Source of the DNA: Thoreauomyces humboldtii
Taxonomy: Eukaryota > Chytridiomycota > Chytridiomycetes > Spizellomycetales > Powellomycetaceae
DNA length: 34,217 nt
Reading direction: 5' to 3'
NCBI GenBank assembly: GCA_027596035.1
Contig: JADGJA010000171.1
Location: 1-34,217 of the forward strand
Shown here: piece after piece, positions 32,640-34,217 of the stretch
Layout: each line of letters opens with the position of its first letter
How positions within the stretch are numbered: position 1 is the stretch's first letter
Program-made: the position numbers and the translations under genes
Notes under the pieces: model-generated
Databases searched by the model: none
Told to the model about the DNA's origin: nothing
What the model saw: the letters and a program-made list of their open reading frames with translations, nothing else

Positions 32640-33414
32640 CCAACCGTGTTAGCGGACATGCAATTCGATGTTTTTTTGGTCCTGTAAATTGGATACACCA
32701 AGGCGTACAGCCAGCTGGGACCACGAGACGAAAAAGAGTTCAGACTCCAAACCCAATTCTTTCTGCCGCTCCAACCCCCCAAGTACTGTACAGTATGCCG
32801 ATCCCGTCGGTATGATCGTTCCAGGATTCTCCACTCGCAACATCCCAGACATAAAAAAAAACCTCCCTACCTGACCGGCGATCCTTTTCGCTGGGGACGA
32901 GTCGAGGCAGACATTGAAAATGCCTGGTAAGCCGCTGTCGACAACTTCCAGGGTCACTTAAAGTCCGCAGCAGACGAGAACAGCAGACGAGGCGGGGGAG
33001 GATTGAGAAGTCACTGTTGCATGATACAGTATGCTGACCGGGCATGAAATGCGGGATGTAAACTGGAAGTTCAAAGCGACGAAGTACTTTTGGACAGCAC
33101 AGCTCTGGACGTTCCTCCCAAGGTTCATGGCGAACCAGCGGTGCAAGACCGGGTGCCAGATGGCTTCATGGACCCCTCCAAGGTGCATATCATGGAGGGG
33201 GAAGCAAAACCGGTAAGTTGCCGCCAGGCAGCGGATGCACCGAGTATGAAGTGATCCTCACAGTAGACGAATTGCTTTTCCTTGATGAATGGTTTTTCTT
33301 TTTTTTTTACCAAAAGAGATGATTGCAAATAAAAGTCCCAACCGGCATATCACAAGAGAAGGAAAGCGACGAGCCAAAAGAAAAAAAAACCGTTCGCTAC
33401 GTACTGTACATGTA
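32640..33414. other. Intergenic stretch with scattered coding-like sequence
   Basis: No intact gene was found between the Avo2-like stop and the inverted-repeat element. Coding-like pieces at 32780-33212 are listed separately. From 33297 to 33390 the sequence is dominated by T and A runs. Confidence 0.4.
32780..33212 (+). pseudogene. Broken coding-like sequence of unknown family
   Basis: Plus-strand pieces look protein-coding but do not join cleanly. One frame reads YADPVGMIVPGFSTRNIPDI up to a run of nine A at 32853-32861. Another frame then reads YLTGDPFRWGRVEADIENAW before TAA at 32928-32930, and continues AAVDNFQGHLKSAADEN. After a TGA at 33045 the same frame gives LLDSTALDVPPKVHGEPAVQ and PDGFMDPSKVHIMEGEAKP, ending at a GTAAGT donor at 33213. 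GTAAGC at 32927-32932 could be another donor. It may be a decayed gene, an unmodelled gene with odd introns, or a homopolymer error. The family is not recognised. Confidence 0.35.
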
Positions 33415-33418
33415 CAGT
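33403..33418. repeat. Perfect 16-bp palindrome ACTGTACATGTACAGT
   Basis: The sequence equals its own reverse complement and overlaps the left end of the inverted-repeat element, so the element's terminal TACAGT is mirrored just outside it as ACTGTA. Confidence 0.8.
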
Positions 33419-33549
33419 CAAACGCAGTACCAAGTCAGAGCACCTCTCACAGGGGTGTGGACTTTATTGCCGGCTTTGCGGTGCTCAGACCTGACTGCCT
33501 ACAAAGTCCACACTATGTGAGAGGTGCTCTGACTTACTGCGTTCGACTG
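33415..33549. mobile_element. 135-bp inverted-repeat element with Tc1/mariner-type ends (MITE candidate)
   Basis: The left arm (33415-33465) and right arm (33503-33549) are near-perfect reverse complements. The left begins CAGTCAAACGCAGTA and the right, read inverted, begins CAGTCGAACGCAGTA; both then share AAGTCAGAGCACCTCTCACA and TGTGGACTTT, with a 2-nt indel and a few mismatches. About 37 bases separate the arms. Both ends start with CAG and are flanked by TA (33413-33414 and 33550-33551), the target duplication of Tc1/mariner and pogo transposons. There is no room for a transposase, so it would be non-autonomous. The transcript would fold into a long hairpin. The inverted repeat is seen directly; the superfamily call is inference. 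Confidence 0.75.
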
Positions 33550-33704
33550 TAGTTCCAGTCCCATGCCGCAAATCCGCTTCCCTTCCCTTCCCCTCCCATG
33601 CATCTCAAAACACACACACACACGCAGTCCCCTCAAATCCTCATTGACACGTCTTTTTTTGTTTTCCTTTTTTCCGTCCTTTGGTTCCCCTTTGGTTCCT
33701 TCCT

Positions 33705-34217
33705 TCAAACGTCCTGAACGACCACCCCCTGCATCTCGACGGGCACCGGAACGGGACCACCGTCCACCACCTGTCCGTTCTTGCCGGGAGCTGTGGCGCA
33801 GTTCTTCTTGTTCCTGTCGTTCTTGGACACGATGTTGTTCAACGCGTAGTAGGAGATGCCGATCAGGAACAGGACGATGGCGCCTAGCACCACCGCGCAG
33901 CTGAGAAAGGCGACACACCCAGCTACGTTAGTTTCTTCCATCTTCAAAGAAGAGCCGGATGGACGGGGGGATTACATCCAAATGTAGAGTCCGTCGTCCA
34001 TTCCCAGGGCCGTGATCTGTGTGGCTCCCGAGTAAGGGTTTCCAGACCCGTCATAGAGCGTAAGTCCGCTGTACTCGTTCTTGACGAGCGCTTCGAAGCC
34101 CCATTTCATCGGTGAGATGTATTTGATCTGCAAACCAAACCAAACCAAACCCCACCATCGGTCAGTACGGAGGGAGGGGAGAGCGGGATTGGGTGTGTGT
34201 GTGTGTGTGTGTGTGTG
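33705..34217 (-). CDS. ABC transporter (ABCG type), C-terminal end only
   Basis: The gene runs off the right edge; only its last two exons are seen (minus): 34127-33976 and 33900-33705, joined by a 75-nt intron with a CTAAC branch site. The exon at 34127 begins with the landmark of the ABC2 membrane domain after the last extracellular loop, IKYISPMKWGFEALVKNEYS, followed by GLTLYDGSGNPY. The final exon supplies the last membrane helix (CAVVLGAIVLFLIGISYYAL), then a basic cytosolic tail (KNDRNKKN) and a Val/Pro-rich end. The pattern fits half-size ABCG exporters; substrate unknown. From 34128 to the edge is intron, containing a (CAAAC)4 run and a GT repeat. A frame with its own ATG crosses the last intron, but the splice gives the better family match. 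Confidence 0.75.
34131..34150 (+). repeat. (CAAAC)4 pentanucleotide repeat
   Basis: Four exact CAAAC units lie in the intron just beside the acceptor of the ABC transporter exon. On the coding strand it is a T/G-rich tract leading into the splice acceptor. Confidence 0.9.
34193..34217 (+). repeat. (GT)n microsatellite at the window edge
   Basis: At least twelve GT units run to the last base, so the full length is unknown. It lies within the intron of the ABC transporter gene. Confidence 0.95.

Noticed and set aside
32649..32957. A 102-codon minus-strand frame
   Set aside because: It is the shadow of the plus-strand coding-like pieces and shows no motif of its own; the plus-strand reading (RWGRVEADIENAW) looks more protein-like. 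I cannot fully exclude it.
34193..34217. GT repeat at the right edge as a telomere or contig-end signal
   Set aside because: It is a plain dinucleotide run inside an intron of a gene that continues past the edge; fungal telomeres are usually TTAGGG-like.

Overview
The window reads as nuclear DNA of a fungus. It has many short GT-AG introns (mostly 56-95 nt), a chitin synthase, a Mim1-type mitochondrial import protein, a Hob1-like BAR-SH3 protein and yeast-type Hel2, Npr2, Irc21, Pyp1 and Avo2 relatives. It also carries a Tubby domain and an SS18/SSXT (SNH) domain, families that most Dikarya have lost. That mixture suggests an early-diverging, possibly zoosporic (chytrid-like) fungus. This placement is inference; there is no rRNA or other marker gene here. 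Exon joins were worked out by hand from splice signals, reading frame and family conservation.

Layout, left to right: 1-1004, no gene I can recognise; a single-exon GDA1/CD39 apyrase (+, 1005-3275); a Hel2/ZNF598 RING ubiquitin ligase (-, 3686-6451); a short decayed copy of an alternative NADH dehydrogenase exon (+, about 6741-6840); a Pyp1-like HAD phosphatase (-, 6987-7975); a secreted choice-of-anchor-A protein (-, 8513-9975); SAGA factor Sgf11 (+, 10690-11987); GATOR1/SEACIT subunit Npr2 (-, 12321-14147); a protein joining an Sld2/RECQL4-type N-terminus to a C-terminal Tubby domain (+, 14525-17294); an alternative NADH dehydrogenase (+, 17796-20033); a BAR-SH3 protein (-, 20378-22068); a division 1 chitin synthase (+, 23067-26525); an Irc21-like cytochrome b5 (+, 26912-27667); a Q-rich SS18-like protein (-, 27834-30257); Mim1 (+, 30560-31375); an Avo2-like ankyrin protein (+, 31577-32639); a stretch of broken coding-like sequence; a 135-bp inverted-repeat element with Tc1/mariner-like ends; and the 3' end of an ABCG-type transporter (-, cut by the window edge).

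The genes are ordinary unlinked eukaryotic loci, not an operon. Loose themes are TOR control (Npr2 for TORC1, an Avo2-like protein for TORC2), mitochondria (NDH2, Mim1), chromatin (Sgf11 in SAGA, SS18 in SWI/SNF) and the cell surface (chitin synthase, choice-of-anchor-A protein, BAR-SH3). The most unusual item is the Sld2-Tubby fusion: one intron with clean splice sites joins a replication-initiation-type N-terminal motif, in frame, to a long disordered linker and a complete Tubby domain.
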